Assembly: GCF_030406725.1 (NCBI RefSeq)
Contig: NZ_CP129107.1
Location: 1,654,501-1,718,500, forward strand
DNA: 64,000 nucleotides
Reading direction: 5' to 3'
DNA from: Alteriqipengyuania flavescens
Lineage (GTDB): Bacteria; Pseudomonadota; Alphaproteobacteria; Sphingomonadales; Sphingomonadaceae
Shown here: one piece after another, positions 27,346-36,390 of the stretch
Position numbering within the stretch: position 1 is the stretch's first letter
Layout: the number at the start of each line of letters is the position of its first letter
Position numbers and translations under genes: made by a program
The notes under the pieces: model-generated
Seen by the model: only the letters and a program-made list of their open reading frames with translations
Databases searched by the model: none
What the model was told of the DNA's origin: nothing

Positions 27346-28434
27346 TCAGTCGAAAACGATCACGCTGCGGGCGCTGGTCCCGGTGCGCATGGTGTCGAAG
27401 CCTTCGTTGACCTGGTCCAGCGATATCCGCTCGGCAATGATCGTGTCGAGATCCAGCAGGCCGCGCAGGTAGAAAGCGACGAGGCGCGGCAGATCGACGG
27501 GGAATTGGTTCATCCCCATAATCGCGCCCTGCAGCTTCTTGCCCGACAACAGGTCCATCGCGCCGAGCCCGACCTTGCAGTCGAGCGGCATCATGCCGAG
27601 GATCGTGGCCGTGCCGCCGCGGCGCAGCGATCTTACCGCCAGGTCGGCGCTGGCCTGCCGGCCGACCGCCTCGACCGCGTGATGCACCCCGCCGTCGCTG
27701 ATCGAGACGATCTGTGCCGCTGCATCGTCGGCCAGCGCGTCGACCGCGTGGGTCGCGCCCAGCGCCATGGCAAGCTCTCGCTTTTCGGGCAGCGGATCGG
27801 CGGCGATGACCTTGCCCGCACCGGCGATGCGCGCGGCGTTGATGGCGGCAAGGCCCACGCCGCCGCAGCCGACCACCACCACGCTTTCGCCCGGCACCAC
27901 GGCACAGGCGTTGAAGATCGCCCCGGCACCGGTCGTAACCGCGCAGCCGAGCAGGGCGGCCCGGTCGAGCGGCATGTCTTTGTCGATCGAAACGCAGGCA
28001 TGTTCGTGGATCAGCATCTGTTCGCCGAACGCGGACAGGTTGAGCATCTGGTTGACGGTCTCGCCGCCGTTACGCGTCAGGCGCGGCGGCGCGTCCTTGC
28101 CGCGCCTCGTATCCCCGCCAAGGCAGAGCGCCATGCGGCCCGTCACGCAGAACTCGCAGTGCCCGCAAAAGGCGGAGAGGCAGGAGACGACGTGATCGCC
28201 GGGTTTTACCGTCTTCACTTCCGAACCCACCGCGCGGACCACGCCGGCCGCCTCGTGCCCGGGCACGGTGGGCAAGGCGTGCGGATAGTGGCCGTCGATG
28301 AAGTGGAGGTCCGAATGGCACAGGCCGCACGCCTTGGTGTCGATCAGCACCTCGTGCGGTGCGGGATCTGCCACCTCGATGTCGCCGATGACGAGCGGCT
28401 GGCCCGGCTGCTCCAGTATTGCTGCCTTTGCCAT
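27346..28434 (-). CDS. Zinc-dependent alcohol dehydrogenase (MDR, class III-like)
   Basis: 362 residues. Catalytic zinc site (CGLCHSDLHFIDG, GHEAAGVV), structural zinc cluster (CGHCEFCVTGRMALC), Rossmann motif VVGCGGVGLAAI. It probably oxidises or reduces an alcohol intermediate of the pathway encoded around it. Start: ATG at 28434; a GTG at 28440 overlaps the stop of the upstream dehydrogenase (GTGA) and is an alternative. Confidence 0.88.
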   Translation of the reverse strand: MAKAAILEQPGQPLVIGDIEVADPAPHEVLIDTKACGLCHSDLHFIDGHYPHALPTVPGHEAAGVVRAVGSEVKTVKPGDHVVSCLSAFCGHCEFCVTGRMALCLGGDTRRGKDAPPRLTRNGGETVNQMLNLSAFGEQMLIHEHACVSIDKDMPLDRAALLGCAVTTGAGAIFNACAVVPGESVVVVGCGGVGLAAINAARIAGAGKVIAADPLPEKRELAMALGATHAVDALADDAAAQIVSISDGGVHHAVEAVGRQASADLAVRSLRRGGTATILGMMPLDCKVGLGAMDLLSGKKLQGAIMGMNQFPVDLPRLVAFYLRGLLDLDTIIAERISLDQVNEGFDTMRTGTSARSVIVFD

Positions 28435-28436
28435 CG

Positions 28437-29786
28437 TCACTGTGCCCCGCCGGCTCCGGCAGAGGCGCTCGCTGCGGCGCCGCCTCCGGCCACCTGCCTG
28501 CCGCCGCCGCCCTTCTTCTCGAATGAACTATCGCCTTCGCCGTCTTCGGGGACGTGCTTGGCGAATTCCATCCGGGCAATGGCGCGTTCGTGTACCTCGT
28601 CCGGCCCGTCGGCCAGGCGCAGCGTGCGCTGGTGGGCATAGGCGCGGGCAAGGCCGTAATCGTCCGAGACGCCGCCGCCGCCATGGGCCTGGATCGCATC
28701 GTCGATGATGCGCAGAGCCATGTTGGGCGCTTGCACCTTGATCATGGCGATTTCCTGCGCCGCAGCCTTGTTGCCCACCTTGTCCATCATGTCGGCCGCC
28801 TTGAGGCAGAGCAGGCGCGTCATGTCGATATCGATGCGCGCACGGGCGATCCGGTGCTCCCACACGGAGTGCTTGTAGACCGGCTTGCCGAAGGCTTCGC
28901 GCGCCTGCAGCCGGCGGCCCATCTTGGCGATCGCTTCTTCGGCGACGCCGATGGTGCGCATGCAGTGGTGGATGCGGCCCGGGCCGAGGCGGCCCTGCGC
29001 GATCTCGAAACCGCGGCCTTCCCCCAGCAGCATGGCCGATGCCGGGATGCGGACGTTCTCCAGCTCGATTTCCATGTGGCCGTGCGGGGCATCGTCATAG
29101 CCGAACACGGGCAGGTGGCGCAGCACCTTCACGCCCGGCGCATCGAGCGGCATCAGCACCATCGATTGCTGCGCGTGGCGCTTCGCTTCGAAATCGGTCT
29201 TGCCCATCACGATGGCGACCTTGCAGCGCGGATCGCCTGCGCCGCTGGACCACCACTTGCGGCCGTTGATGACGTATTCGTCCCCATCGCGCTCGATCCG
29301 TGTCTCGATATTGGTCGCATCGGAACTGGCGACGCGCGGTTCGGTCATCAGGAAGGCGCTGCGGATTTCGCCTTCCATCAGCGGCCTCAGCCATTCGTCC
29401 TTCTGTTCCCGCGTGCCGTAGCGGTGCAGCACTTCCATGTTGCCCGTGTCGGGCGCGGAGCAGTTGAAGACCTCGCTGGCCCAGCCGATGCGGCCCATTT
29501 CCTCGGCACACAGCGCGTATTCGAGGTTGGTCAGGCCCGGCCCTTCGAATTCGAAGGTCTCGTCGACGTGGTGGTGGCTGTCGTTGCGCGGCGGCATGAA
29601 CAAGTTCCAGATGCCGGCATCCTTCGCCTTGGCCTTCATGTCCTCGACGATCTGGATCACTTTCCAGCGATCGCCCTCGGCATCCTGCTGCGCGAAAGTG
29701 CCGGTGTGCGGGCGGACATTCGCTTCGATGAAGTCGCGCACGCGGTCGCGCCAGTAGGCCTGCCGTTCGGTGGGTTCGAAATCCAT
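28437..29786 (-). CDS. Acyl-CoA dehydrogenase, ACAD10/ACAD11-like
   Basis: 449 residues with the full acyl-CoA dehydrogenase fold. The hallmark segments [57 protein letters not shown] and [19 protein letters not shown] are those of the ACAD10/ACAD11 subfamily, which works on phosphorylated 4-hydroxyacyl-CoA. The last ~35 residues are a Gly/Ala-rich tail not usual in the family. First gene of an operon with the alcohol dehydrogenase and the kinase. Confidence 0.92.
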   Translation of the reverse strand: MDFEPTERQAYWRDRVRDFIEANVRPHTGTFAQQDAEGDRWKVIQIVEDMKAKAKDAGIWNLFMPPRNDSHHHVDETFEFEGPGLTNLEYALCAEEMGRIGWASEVFNCSAPDTGNMEVLHRYGTREQKDEWLRPLMEGEIRSAFLMTEPRVASSDATNIETRIERDGDEYVINGRKWWSSGAGDPRCKVAIVMGKTDFEAKRHAQQSMVLMPLDAPGVKVLRHLPVFGYDDAPHGHMEIELENVRIPASAMLLGEGRGFEIAQGRLGPGRIHHCMRTIGVAEEAIAKMGRRLQAREAFGKPVYKHSVWEHRIARARIDIDMTRLLCLKAADMMDKVGNKAAAQEIAMIKVQAPNMALRIIDDAIQAHGGGGVSDDYGLARAYAHQRTLRLADGPDEVHERAIARMEFAKHVPEDGEGDSSFEKKGGGGRQVAGGGAAASASAGAGGAQ

Positions 29787-29889
29787 GGGGAATGTCCTGC
29801 TTGTTGGTGTCTATCGGTTCTGGTGGTCGCAAAACTGGCAGATGGCCCGCGCTGCGCCAAGGAAAATTAATCGTGCGGTTAAACGCGCT

Positions 29890-31377
29890 TTAGGGCACGA
29901 TGGTGCCGCCGTCCACATCGCCGCGGGCAGCCGTGTCAAGCGCGCGCTTCGCGCTCATGCGGGCGATGCGCGATTCGTGGTCGGCGCGGCTGATCGGGAA
30001 ATTGCCGAGCCAGTATGCCGCGATCAGCCCCATCAGGATGGTGGCTCCGGAGTACAACAGGATCATTTCCGACAGGATGGGGAAGGCCACGGTGCCCGGT
30101 TGCGAATCGGTCGGCAATTCGGACGCGGCGATGATCTGTCCGGTAATGAAGATGCCGAACCCGGTGGCGCATTTCTGGACCAGCCAGTTGCCCGAATAGA
30201 ACGCGCCTTCCGCCCGGCGATCCGTCCGCTCCTGGAACGCCTCGACGATTTCGGCGACCATGCTGGTGGCGGAAATCATCAGGACCACGCCCAGCGTGTT
30301 GGCAAAGGTCAGGAACAGGTACAGCAGGGCCGTGGACGCCGTGCTCCCCGGCTCGGGCCACAAACCCGCGACCAGCAGGAAATACGGCGTCAGGCCGATG
30401 GTGAAACTGCCGATGGAGGAGATTGCCGCGCTTTTCGGCTTGCCCCAGCGGCGGTGCATCGGGCCCACGATAAGGAACATGAGGACGACCGACAGGAAGA
30501 GGACGGCGGGATAGATCAGCAGCTCGGTTTGCTCGAACCGCCACACGAACAGGTTGAGGTAGTTGGAGATCGAGAAGGTCATGCCCTGGCTGACGTAGGC
30601 GGCAAGGCCGCCTGCGGCGAAGAACAGGAAAGCCTTTTCGGAAAACGCCTCGCGGATTTCGGAAAAGGCCGTTTTGATGGAGAAAGGCGGCGGCTTTACT
30701 TCGGGGTAATGGGCGATCAGGTGATGCTGGCCCGCCGCCGATCCCATCACCGACAGCGCCATCAGCGCGGCGCCGAAGATGCCGTAGGACAGGTAGCCGT
30801 CCGCCTGCAGGATGCCTTCGGAGCCCGGCATGAAGACCGCATAGGCCATGACCATCATCAGCAGGCCGCCGGTCCAACCGAACAGGAATCGGAAGCGGAA
30901 CAGCGTGGTCCGCTCGTCGTAATCCTGCGTCAATTCCGGCACGAGGCTGACCGAGGGCACCTCGCAGGCGGACAGCAGGATCCGCACGGTGATCGCTACG
31001 GCCAGCAGCTCGCCGAAAGACGGGGTGCTGCCTCCCGGCGGGTGCCACAACAGCACCCAGACGATGCCGAGCGGGATCGGCGCGGCATAGAGCCACGGCA
31101 GGCGGCGCCCCCAGCGGGTATAGGTGCGGTCGGAAAGATTGCCGAGGATGGGGTCGATTAACGCATCGGCGAGCAGGGCGATCAGCAACGCCAGGCTGAC
31201 CAACGCGGCGTCCATTCCCAGCACCTGGTTGTAGAAAATCAGGAGGAAGAACGAAAAGCCGCCGTCCTTAACCCCGAAAGCGACCGCGCCAAAACCGTGG
31301 ATCAGCTTGAGCTTGAGGGGCAGGGGGGAGGGAACCTTGGCGGCTGCCTTCGTCGTCGCGACTTCGGTCAAGCCCAT
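29890..31377 (-). CDS. MFS transporter of the GPH (MelB-like) type
   Basis: 495 residues and about twelve membrane segments. The N-terminal pattern FGVKDGGFSFFLLIFYNQVLG, then LADALIDPILGNLSDRT and RWGRRLPW, is that of glycoside-pentoside-hexuronide cation symporters. The gene overlaps the end of the SDR gene by ten bases and sits in the acyl-CoA cluster, so its substrate may be a carboxylic or glycosidic precursor; that is inference. Confidence 0.88.
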   Translation of the reverse strand: MGLTEVATTKAAAKVPSPLPLKLKLIHGFGAVAFGVKDGGFSFFLLIFYNQVLGMDAALVSLALLIALLADALIDPILGNLSDRTYTRWGRRLPWLYAAPIPLGIVWVLLWHPPGGSTPSFGELLAVAITVRILLSACEVPSVSLVPELTQDYDERTTLFRFRFLFGWTGGLLMMVMAYAVFMPGSEGILQADGYLSYGIFGAALMALSVMGSAAGQHHLIAHYPEVKPPPFSIKTAFSEIREAFSEKAFLFFAAGGLAAYVSQGMTFSISNYLNLFVWRFEQTELLIYPAVLFLSVVLMFLIVGPMHRRWGKPKSAAISSIGSFTIGLTPYFLLVAGLWPEPGSTASTALLYLFLTFANTLGVVLMISATSMVAEIVEAFQERTDRRAEGAFYSGNWLVQKCATGFGIFITGQIIAASELPTDSQPGTVAFPILSEMILLYSGATILMGLIAAYWLGNFPISRADHESRIARMSAKRALDTAARGDVDGGTIVP

Positions 31378-32210
31378 CGCTCCTTCATGGCTTCGAGGGC
31401 GGAAAACAGGCCCGCCTCTTCAGGGTCCCAGCTGTGCCGCGGGCCGAGCGTGATGCCGCCGTCGACGATGATCGACTGGCCGGTGACGAAGCTGGCCGCA
31501 TCGCTGGCGAGGTAGGCAACCGCTTCGGCGATGTCGCGCGGCTGCCCGCCGCGGCGCACGGGCTGGGCATTGGCGCTCATCTGGGCGATCATGTCCTTGG
31601 CCACGCGCTCCATTTCGCCCTCGATCTCCAGCGCGCTGGTAAAGATGCTGGTGTTGATGAAGCCCGGCTGCACCGCATTCACGCGGATGCCGAACTGGGC
31701 AAGGTCGGTGGCAGCGACCTTCGTCAGGTGGAGTACACCGGCCTTGGCGACCGAATAGGCGGTAGGCGCATAACCGGGTCCGACCGCGGCCACGCTGGAC
31801 GTGTTGACGAAGCTTGCGCCACTGCGCCCGCGCATGTGCGGAACGGCGTAGCGAATGCCGAATGCGACCGAGCGCAGCAGCAGGTCCATCGTGCGGTCCC
31901 ACTCGCCCGGCTCGATTTCGTGGATGCCGGGCCGCGCGCCGCCCGCGCCGGCGTTGTTGAACACGGTGTCGATCCCGCCGGACTTGGCAGCGGCGCGGTC
32001 CATCAATTCCTTGATGTCGCCCGTCGCACTGACATCACAGTGCACGAAGCGGACATCGCCGTCGATCTCGCCGGAGAGCGCCGCGCCGCCTTCCTCGTCG
32101 ATATCGGCAGCGTACACCTGCGCCCCTTCGCCGGCGAACAGACGGACAGATTCCTTGCCGATACCCGACGCTGCGCCGGTAATCACCACGGTCTTGCCGG
32201 AAAATCGTAT
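31368..32210 (-). CDS. Short-chain dehydrogenase/reductase with likely ATA start
   Basis: 280 residues with the SDR Rossmann motif TGAASGIGKE, NNAG segment (VFNNAGAG), and Ser-Tyr-Lys triad (VNTSSVAAVG, YAPTAYSVAKAGV). The first ATG/GTG in frame (GTG, 32189) falls inside the first beta strand. Upstream, ATA at 32210 would start MRFSGKTVVITGAASG, the normal family beginning, and GGGAGAG sits five bases before it. So either ATA is the start codon or an ATG was lost by mutation. It overlaps the MFS gene. Confidence 0.85.
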   Translation of the reverse strand: MRFSGKTVVITGAASGIGKESVRLFAGEGAQVYAADIDEEGGAALSGEIDGDVRFVHCDVSATGDIKELMDRAAAKSGGIDTVFNNAGAGGARPGIHEIEPGEWDRTMDLLLRSVAFGIRYAVPHMRGRSGASFVNTSSVAAVGPGYAPTAYSVAKAGVLHLTKVAATDLAQFGIRVNAVQPGFINTSIFTSALEIEGEMERVAKDMIAQMSANAQPVRRGGQPRDIAEAVAYLASDAASFVTGQSIIVDGGITLGPRHSWDPEEAGLFSALEAMKERWA

Positions 32211-32424
32211 CGGGTCTCTCCCACCCAGTGTCTTGGCATGCAGCCTAGCGACACGCTGCGCCGGGTCAATCGCCCCTCGGCTGCTGCAACAGGGCGGCGG
32301 GCCGTCTCAAGCGGTCTTGCGACTCTGCGAAAAGCACTTTAACCGGACGATTAAACCGATGGCAATCGGATTCCCCTCGCGCTGCCCGGAGAGCCTCCGG
32401 CGGCCCTTTTCAGGAGAGCATCGC

Positions 32425-33609
32425 ATGGCCGACCAACTCGAAGATTTCCGCGCCGAGACGCGCGCCTGGCTGGAGGAAAACTGCCCGGAGGAAATGCGCA
32501 AGCCCGTGCGCGACGAAGAAGACGTCTATTGGGGCGGCCGCAACGCAAGCTTCAAGAACGATGCGCAAAAGCAGTGGTTCGAAGCCTGCCGCGACAAGGG
32601 CTACACCGTGCCGGACTGGCCGAAGGAGTACGGCGGCGCGGGCCTTTCGCCTGCCGAAGCCAAGATCCTGCGGCAGGAAATGGGCCGCATCGGAGCGCGC
32701 CCGCCACTCAGCTCCTTCGGGATCTGGATGCTCGGCCCGGCGCTGCTCAAATTCGGCACCGAAGGCCAGAAGCAGCGCTTCCTCAACGAAATCGCGGCCG
32801 GCGAAATCCGCTGGTGCCAGGGCTATAGTGAGCCGGGCAGTGGATCGGACCTCGTGTCCATGCAGACTTATGGCGAGGACAAGGGGGACCATTGGGTGGT
32901 CAACGGCCAGAAGATCTGGACCTCCTATGCCGACGAAGCCGACTGGATTTTTTGCCTCGTCCGCACGGACAAGGAAAACAAGTACCAAGGCATCACCTTC
33001 ATGCTGTTCGACATGGCGGGCGAAGGCGTCTCGACCAAGCCGATCAAGCTGATTTCCGGCAACAGCCCCTTCTGCGAAACCTTCATGGACGATGTGAAGG
33101 TGCCCAAATCCTATGGCGAGGATTGTCCGGCTTATGTCGGCGAGATCAACCGCGGCTGGGACGTGGCGAAATACCTCCTTGGCCACGAGCGCGAGATGAT
33201 TTCGGGCGCGGGCGGCGGCGACCGCACCAGCGCCATCGGTGCGGCGATGAAGCGCAATGCGGGCGAATTGGACCCGGTGCTGCGCGCCGAGCTAGCCATG
33301 TTCGATGTCGAGGCGCTGGCCTACGGCGCGATGGGCGAGAAGTTCCTCGACGAGATGAAGGCCGGCAAGGGCCATCCCGCGCAGCCGAACATGATGAAAT
33401 ACGTCGGTACGGAGCTCAACAAGCGCCGCCACGAACTGATGATGTCGGCCGGCGGCAGCCGCGCTCTCGAATGGGAGAGCGAGGAAACGAACGGCGGCAA
33501 GGGTGCGCGAAACTGGCTGCGGACCAAGGCCAATTCGATCGAGGGCGGCACCAGCGAGGTGATGCTCAACGTCGTCGCAAAACGTATCCTCGAATTGCCG
33601 GGGGCGTAA
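32425..33609 (+). CDS. Acyl-CoA dehydrogenase
   Basis: 394 residues. FAD- and substrate-binding segments are present: WCQGYSEPGSGSDLVSMQT, VNGQKIWTSYAD and the C-terminal NSIEGGTSEVMLNVVAKRIL. It begins ADQLEDFRAETRAWLEENCP after AGGAGAG. It resembles the larger subunit of paired dehydrogenases that act on branched or ring acyl-CoA; the following dehydrogenase gene (33724) is probably its partner. Divergent from the SDR-MFS genes. Confidence 0.92.
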   Translation: MADQLEDFRAETRAWLEENCPEEMRKPVRDEEDVYWGGRNASFKNDAQKQWFEACRDKGYTVPDWPKEYGGAGLSPAEAKILRQEMGRIGARPPLSSFGIWMLGPALLKFGTEGQKQRFLNEIAAGEIRWCQGYSEPGSGSDLVSMQTYGEDKGDHWVVNGQKIWTSYADEADWIFCLVRTDKENKYQGITFMLFDMAGEGVSTKPIKLISGNSPFCETFMDDVKVPKSYGEDCPAYVGEINRGWDVAKYLLGHEREMISGAGGGDRTSAIGAAMKRNAGELDPVLRAELAMFDVEALAYGAMGEKFLDEMKAGKGHPAQPNMMKYVGTELNKRRHELMMSAGGSRALEWESEETNGGKGARNWLRTKANSIEGGTSEVMLNVVAKRILELPGA

Positions 33610-33618
33610 TTTCAACCG

Positions 33619-33702
33619 TCACCCCGGCCCGCGAGCAGGGGTCCCGCTTCTTGCAAGGCGGACTGGAAGAAAAGGTGGATCCCGGATCAAGTCCGGGATG
33701 AC
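33619..33702. repeat. Intergenic palindromic repeat element
   Basis: Between the two dehydrogenase genes. It contains the perfect inverted repeat CCCGGA-TCAAG-TCCGGG (33681-33697) and a weaker GTCACCCCGG/GTCCCGC part upstream. Sequences of the type GTCATCCCGGACTTGATCC are dispersed repeats in sphingomonad genomes. Confidence 0.6.
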
Positions 33703-33723
33703 GAGACAGGGACATTTATAACC

Positions 33724-34863
33724 ATGCCACTTTACCACGACGACGACCAGGCGATGCTCGCCGACACTGCCAGCCAGTTCATGGCCGAACAGGGCAGCAT
33801 CGAAAAACAGCTGCGCCACTGGCGCGACCGGGATTGCAAGGACGGCTTCGGCCACGGCCTGTGGGAACAGTTCGGCGAGATGGGTTTCACCGGCATCCTC
33901 GTGTCCGAGGACGATGGCGGCCTGGGGATGGGCCAGTACGAAGCCGGCATCGTGCTGGAGGAAATCGGCCGCAACCTTACCCCCTCGCCGTTTCTCACCA
34001 GCTCGGTCCTTGCCGCTACGGCACTTAAGCACGGCAGCGACGATGTTCGCGGCCGCTGGCTGCCGGGGATGGTCGAAGGCAAGAGCGTGTTTGCCGTCGC
34101 GATCGACGAAGGCGCCAAGCACCGGCCGGAGCGTGTCGCCGTGAAGGCCGAAAAGTCGGGCAACGGCTTCAAGCTGTCGGGCCAGAAGGATTTCGTGGTC
34201 CATGGCGCGAGCGCGGACATGCTCGTCGTCTCCGCCCGCACGTCGGGCAGCGACGATGACGAGGACGGCATCACGATGTTCGCCGTGCCGAAGGATGCTG
34301 CGGGCATGAGCCACGATGCGGTGCGGCTGGTCGACAGTTCGATGGCGACGCACACGAAGTTCGACGGTGTCGAGCTGGATGGCGATGCGGTGATCGGCGA
34401 AGTCGACGGCGGGCGCGAAGTGCTCAACGCCATGCTGACCGCAGGCCGGATCGGCGCGGCAGCCGAAGGCGTCGGCGTTGCCGCGGGCGCGATGGACATG
34501 ACGGTCAACTACCTCAAGGAACGCAAGCAGTTCGGCAAGCTGATCGGCGAGTTCCAGGCGCTGCAGCACCGCGCCGCGCACCTGTATTCCGAAGTCGAGA
34601 TCGCCCGCGCCGTAGCCTACAAGGCCGCGCAAATGCTAGACGGCGGCAGTTCGACCGCGGACCTGATGGCCAGCGTCGCCAAGGCAAAGGTCGCCAAGGC
34701 TGCGGGCCTTGCGGTCAAGGAAGGCGTGCAGATGCACGGCGGCATCGGCATGACCGACGAATACGACATCGGCCTCTACATGAAGCGCGATCGTGCGCTG
34801 CAGGAGTTCCTCGGCGACGCCTACTACCACGCCAACCGCGTGGCGGAACTCAGCGGCTATTGA
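33724..34863 (+). CDS. Acyl-CoA dehydrogenase (second subunit type)
   Basis: 379 residues. Recognisable acyl-CoA dehydrogenase segments: FTGILVSEDDGGLGMGQYEA, LKERKQFGKLIGEFQALQHR, VQMHGGIGMTDEYDIGLYMK. The middle is diverged (no clear YxxTEPxxGSD), as in the smaller partner of heterodimeric or paired dehydrogenases. It follows the first dehydrogenase with only a repeat element between them. Confidence 0.9.
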   Translation: MPLYHDDDQAMLADTASQFMAEQGSIEKQLRHWRDRDCKDGFGHGLWEQFGEMGFTGILVSEDDGGLGMGQYEAGIVLEEIGRNLTPSPFLTSSVLAATALKHGSDDVRGRWLPGMVEGKSVFAVAIDEGAKHRPERVAVKAEKSGNGFKLSGQKDFVVHGASADMLVVSARTSGSDDDEDGITMFAVPKDAAGMSHDAVRLVDSSMATHTKFDGVELDGDAVIGEVDGGREVLNAMLTAGRIGAAAEGVGVAAGAMDMTVNYLKERKQFGKLIGEFQALQHRAAHLYSEVEIARAVAYKAAQMLDGGSSTADLMASVAKAKVAKAAGLAVKEGVQMHGGIGMTDEYDIGLYMKRDRALQEFLGDAYYHANRVAELSGY

Positions 34864-34868
34864 GATAA

Positions 34869-35005
34869 ACTCCCCTCCCCTTGGGGAGGGGCCGGGGGTG
34901 GGGGTTCGGCGTCGGCAATGGCCACCACATCCGCAAACCCACCCCGCTGCGACTAGGCGACACGTCGCCAAGTCTCGCTGCCCCTCCCTCACGGGAGGGG
35001 ATTTC
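34869..35005. repeat. Intergenic GC-rich repeat element (~137 bp)
   Basis: Starts with CTCCCCTCCCCTTGGGGAGG and ends with CCCCTCCCTCACGGGAGGGG, two short inverted repeats framing GGCGACACGTCGCC. The whole has the build of a dispersed sphingomonad repeat. It fills most of the gap between the dehydrogenase and SDR genes. Confidence 0.6.
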
Positions 35006-35019
35006 CAGGAGAGAATGAC

Positions 35020-35817
35020 ATGAACCTCGAAGACCTTTTCAGCCTGAAGGGGCGCACTGCGCTCGTCACCGGTGGCAGCCGGGGTATCGGCCGCATGATC
35101 GTGGAGGGCTTCCTCGCTGCCGGGATCGACCGGGTCTACATCACGGCGCGCAAGGCGGAGGAGCTGCAGGCCACGGCGGACGAGCTCGGCGACAAGGTCG
35201 TCGGCATCCAGGGCGACATCTCTTCCATGGAAGGGATCGAGGCGCTTGTGGCCGACATTTCCGGGCGCGAGAGTAAGCTCGACATCCTCGTCAACAATGC
35301 CGGCGCTGCGTGGGGCAACGACTATCTCGACTTCCCCGAGGCCGGGTGGGACAAGGTGATGGATCTCAACGTCAAGACGCCGTTCTTCCTGACCCAGAAG
35401 CTGCACGGCCTGCTGACCGCAGCGGCGAGCCAGGACCGCCCGGCGAAGGTCATCAACATCACCAGCATCGACGGGCAGCGCGTCAACCCGTGGGAAACCT
35501 ACAGCTATCAGGCGTCCAAGGCCGCGCTGATCCACCTGACCCGCCGCATAGCTGCGCGGCTGGTGAAGGACCACATCTACGTGACCAGCCTGGCGCCGGG
35601 CGCTTTCCCGTCGAACATGAACAAGGTCGCCCGCGACCATGCGGAAGCGAGCGCGCAGGGCATCCCGAACAAGCGCGTGGGCGACAAGTTCGACATGGGC
35701 GGCACCGCCGTATACCTCGCCAGCCGTGCGGGCGATTACACCGTGGGCGAAACGCTCACCGTGGACGGCGGCATCGTCAACGCCCACCTGCCGAGCCATT
35801 TCGCCGAACCGGTTTGA
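35020..35817 (+). CDS. Short-chain dehydrogenase/reductase
   Basis: 265 residues. Nucleotide motif TGGSRGIGRM, NNAGAAWG, catalytic Ser in NITSIDGQ and Tyr-Lys in YSYQASKAAL. It resembles SDRs annotated as gluconate 5-dehydrogenase or 3-oxoacyl reductase-like. Third plus-strand gene of the acyl-CoA cluster, likely acting on a hydroxyacyl intermediate; the substrate is unknown. Confidence 0.9.
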   Translation: MNLEDLFSLKGRTALVTGGSRGIGRMIVEGFLAAGIDRVYITARKAEELQATADELGDKVVGIQGDISSMEGIEALVADISGRESKLDILVNNAGAAWGNDYLDFPEAGWDKVMDLNVKTPFFLTQKLHGLLTAAASQDRPAKVINITSIDGQRVNPWETYSYQASKAALIHLTRRIAARLVKDHIYVTSLAPGAFPSNMNKVARDHAEASAQGIPNKRVGDKFDMGGTAVYLASRAGDYTVGETLTVDGGIVNAHLPSHFAEPV

Positions 35818-35912
35818 GGCGCGACGTTCACGTCTGTTGCATTCGATGCAAGTTGACAAAACTCATTCGGTTTCGGCTTTTCGGAAATAGATCCATAGCC
35901 CGCCGGAAACGC

Positions 35913-35941
35913 AAAAGCCCCGCTGCGAGGCGGGGCTTTTT
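35913..35941 (+). terminator. Intrinsic terminator
   Basis: AAAAGCCCCGC (35913-35923) pairs with GCGGGGCTTTT (35930-35940), followed by T. About 95 bases after the SDR stop; a TTGACA at 35853 in between may mean a short separate transcript. Confidence 0.88.
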
Positions 35942-36075
35942 GCATGGTGCTTGAGCTACGATTTCAAGGAGCGCGAAGGGTGTATCGCAGCTGTGTGCGT
36001 GTAGGAAAATGATTTGGCCAATGTGGGATGGAACGCGGCATCGCGCCGACACCGACTCTCATTACCCCCGCTCAG

Positions 36076-36092
36076 CCTGAGCCTGTCGAAGG
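36076..36092. repeat. Short palindromic repeat copy
   Basis: CCTGAGCCTGTCGAAGG in the 573-base gap before gmk. The stretch 35942-36150 holds nothing else that I can assign. Confidence 0.75.
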
Positions 36093-36164
36093 TCCCGCAC
36101 CATGACTAGCCACCCGCCATGGAGTCTTGCACCTGCTTACGCCGCTGCAACGACGGGAACTACC

Positions 36165-36330
36165 TTGCCGGTCAAACGTAAACGGCGGATAAATTGCCGA
36201 CGCGGGACGAAGGCTCCGCAGCCGCGCGGCAAATCGAAGGCCGGGGGGCAAACAAGGGGGCATTATCAGCCGGACACTGGAGCCGAATCCCGCCTCTTGC
36301 CCCGAGTAGGCAAAGCTCGTGAGGCCAGAT
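36165..36330 (+). ncRNA. Candidate structured RNA with its own promoter
   Basis: TTGCCG-N17-GATAAA (36165-36193) resembles a housekeeping promoter. GGAAC-N16-CGTA overlaps it (36156-36180). Downstream there are strong stems: CGCGG/CCGCG (36201-36205, 36222-36226) enclosing GGCT/AGCC, and GCCTC-TTGCC (36292-36301) with GGCAA (36309-36313) and GAGGC (36321-36325). Coding frames here are unconvincing. I do not recognise the family and no clear terminator follows. Confidence 0.3.
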
Positions 36331-36340
36331 CGGCGCATGG

Positions 36341-36357
36341 CCTTCGACAAGCTCAGG
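36341..36357. repeat. Short palindromic repeat copy, inverted
   Basis: CCTTCGACAAGCTCAGG, reverse orientation to the copy at 36076, 34 bases from the end of gmk. It may serve as the transcription end for gmk. Confidence 0.75.
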
Positions 36358-36390
36358 CTGAGCGGGGGTGGGGTCTGGCCGGACCCGTCC

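Noticed and set aside
35853-35941. Small RNA from TTGACA at 35853 to the terminator
   Set aside because: No -10 element at suitable spacing; the hairpin is sufficiently explained as the SDR terminator.
36072-36350. Minus-strand open frame of 92 codons
   Set aside because: It runs through two palindromic repeats and the structured region, has no ribosome site, and its composition looks non-coding; the structured-RNA reading fits better.
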